A stretch of DNA of 64,000 nucleotides from Psychrobacter glacincola (lineage in GTDB: Bacteria > Pseudomonadota > Gammaproteobacteria > Pseudomonadales > Moraxellaceae). A program made the position numbers and the translations under genes. Positions 63,499 through 64,000 of this stretch are shown one piece after another. How positions within the stretch are numbered: the first letter of the stretch is position 1; each line of letters starts with the position of its first letter. The stretch lies in assembly GCA_001411745.2 (NCBI GenBank), contig LIQB01000004.1:186001-250000 (forward strand), read 5' to 3'. The notes beneath the pieces were generated by a model, which worked only from the letters and a program-made list of their open reading frames with translations, made no database searches and was not told the DNA's origin.

Positions 63499-64000
63499 TT
63501 ACACACTTGCTGATAACGCTTCTTCGGTGTCCAACATCTCGTTTTCTAGTAGCTCATCATCGTTCGACACTTTAAAACCAGTGACTGACTCTTGCAATGC
63601 TGCAGCCATTTCGCTCAGCTCACCAATAGAGCGCGCGGTTGCCATTGTGCCAGAAGAGGTCTGTGAGGTAATATCTTGAATAATATTCATCGTATGGGAG
63701 ATGTGACCAGCAGATTCTGCCTGCTGCAAAGCGGCGTTTGAGATGTTTTGAATCAAGTCAGCCAAGGTATTAGAAACGCTCTGCACTTCTTCTAGGGCTT
63801 CACCAGCATCTTTTGCCAAGCGTGCACCGCGCACAACTTCAGAGGTCGTCGATTCCATTGACATAACTGCTTCGTTGGTATCTGCCTGAATGGTTTTCAC
63901 CAAGGTTTCAATCTGTTTGGTAGCGTTAGCTGAACGCTCAGCAAGACGTTGGACTTCATCAGCAACGACCGCAAAGCCTCGACCAGCCTCACCTGCCATC
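63499..64000 (-). CDS. pilJ: Methyl-accepting chemotaxis protein PilJ, C-terminal part
   Basis: The last 166 residues of a chemoreceptor, open at the window edge. EAGRGFAVVADEVQRLAERS is part of the highly conserved hairpin tip, followed by the returning coiled coil (NAALQQAESAGHISHTMNIIQDITSQTS) and a short acidic tail (ELLENEMLDTEEA). Sits before pilK and chpA, so PilJ, the pilus chemoreceptor, is the natural call. The sensory part lies beyond the window. Confidence 0.88.
   Translation of the reverse strand, partial: MAGEAGRGFAVVADEVQRLAERSANATKQIETLVKTIQADTNEAVMSMESTTSEVVRGARLAKDAGEALEEVQSVSNTLADLIQNISNAALQQAESAGHISHTMNIIQDITSQTSSGTMATARSIGELSEMAAALQESVTGFKVSNDDELLENEMLDTEEALSASV

Noticed and set aside
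1..64000. CRISPR array, prophage, complete IS or toxin-antitoxin pair
   Set aside because: No regularly spaced repeats, no transposase or phage genes, and no recognisable small two-gene toxin unit.

Overview
The window is a piece of a chromosome from a gammaproteobacterium of the family Moraxellaceae, most likely Psychrobacter. This rests on protein character (GlyQ/GlyS, MiaB, MinCDE, ZapA, OxyR/AhpCF and a Pil-Chp chemotaxis cluster), on DNA that looks to be in the low 40s % GC by eye, and on gene neighbourhoods typical of that family. I could not run a search, so the genus is an inference. There is no prophage, complete IS element, CRISPR array or rRNA operon.

Layout, left to right. 1-9.4 kb is housekeeping: the N-terminal part of a Slt70-type lytic transglycosylase, miaB, a GNAT acetyltransferase, a LysE-type exporter, argE, a nucleoside deaminase, and a UPF0149 / coiled-coil / zapA cell-division group. 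9.6-12.8 kb is the glyQ-glyS operon. 13-16.5 kb has a PspC protein, a nadR-pnuC pair for nicotinamide riboside salvage and a DUF962 membrane protein. 16.9-17.3 kb is a decayed LysR-type regulator. 17.4-19.6 kb is the most unusual block: a Roadblock/LC7 protein, then a tightly packed BLUF photoreceptor, MglA-like small GTPase and second Roadblock/LC7 protein. It reads as a blue-light-linked small-GTPase switch. 20-26 kb carries an amidohydrolase, an HdhA-like SDR, tRNA-Gly(GCC), an M48 lipoprotein peptidase, bolA and SirB2.

25.9-31.3 kb is a probable sulfide/persulfide stress region: thioredoxin 2, a DUF2892 membrane protein, an ETHE1-type persulfide dioxygenase divergent from a BigR/SqrR-type repressor, a SulP transporter and two DUF442 sulfurtransferase-like proteins. 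31.4-34 kb has a GST and two tandem paralogous secreted proteins of unknown function. 34-38.4 kb is peroxide defence (ahpF, ahpC, oxyR) with a ydcH gene between ahpC and ahpF. 39.8-46.8 kb is an iron-type operon (imelysin, di-haem CxxCH oxidoreductase, second imelysin, DUF1513) followed by a YgjP-like peptidase. It has a near-perfect Fur box overlapping a consensus promoter at its head and a second Fur-like site inside. 47-53 kb has an OmpA-like lipoprotein, a YihG-type acyltransferase, an unrecognised membrane protein and minC-minD-minE. From 53.9 kb to the right edge lies the Pil-Chp type IV pilus chemotaxis cluster on the minus strand: pilJ (partial), pilK/cheR, a 2302-residue chpA, chpB and chpC.

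Three copies of one short TA-flanked inverted-repeat element (MITE-like) lie in intergenic DNA. The copy at 46851-47024 sits in the leader between the Fur-controlled promoter and the first imelysin gene. A second, unrelated palindromic repeat sits directly in front of the SulP gene. Several genes use TTG or GTG starts supported by good ribosome binding sites.
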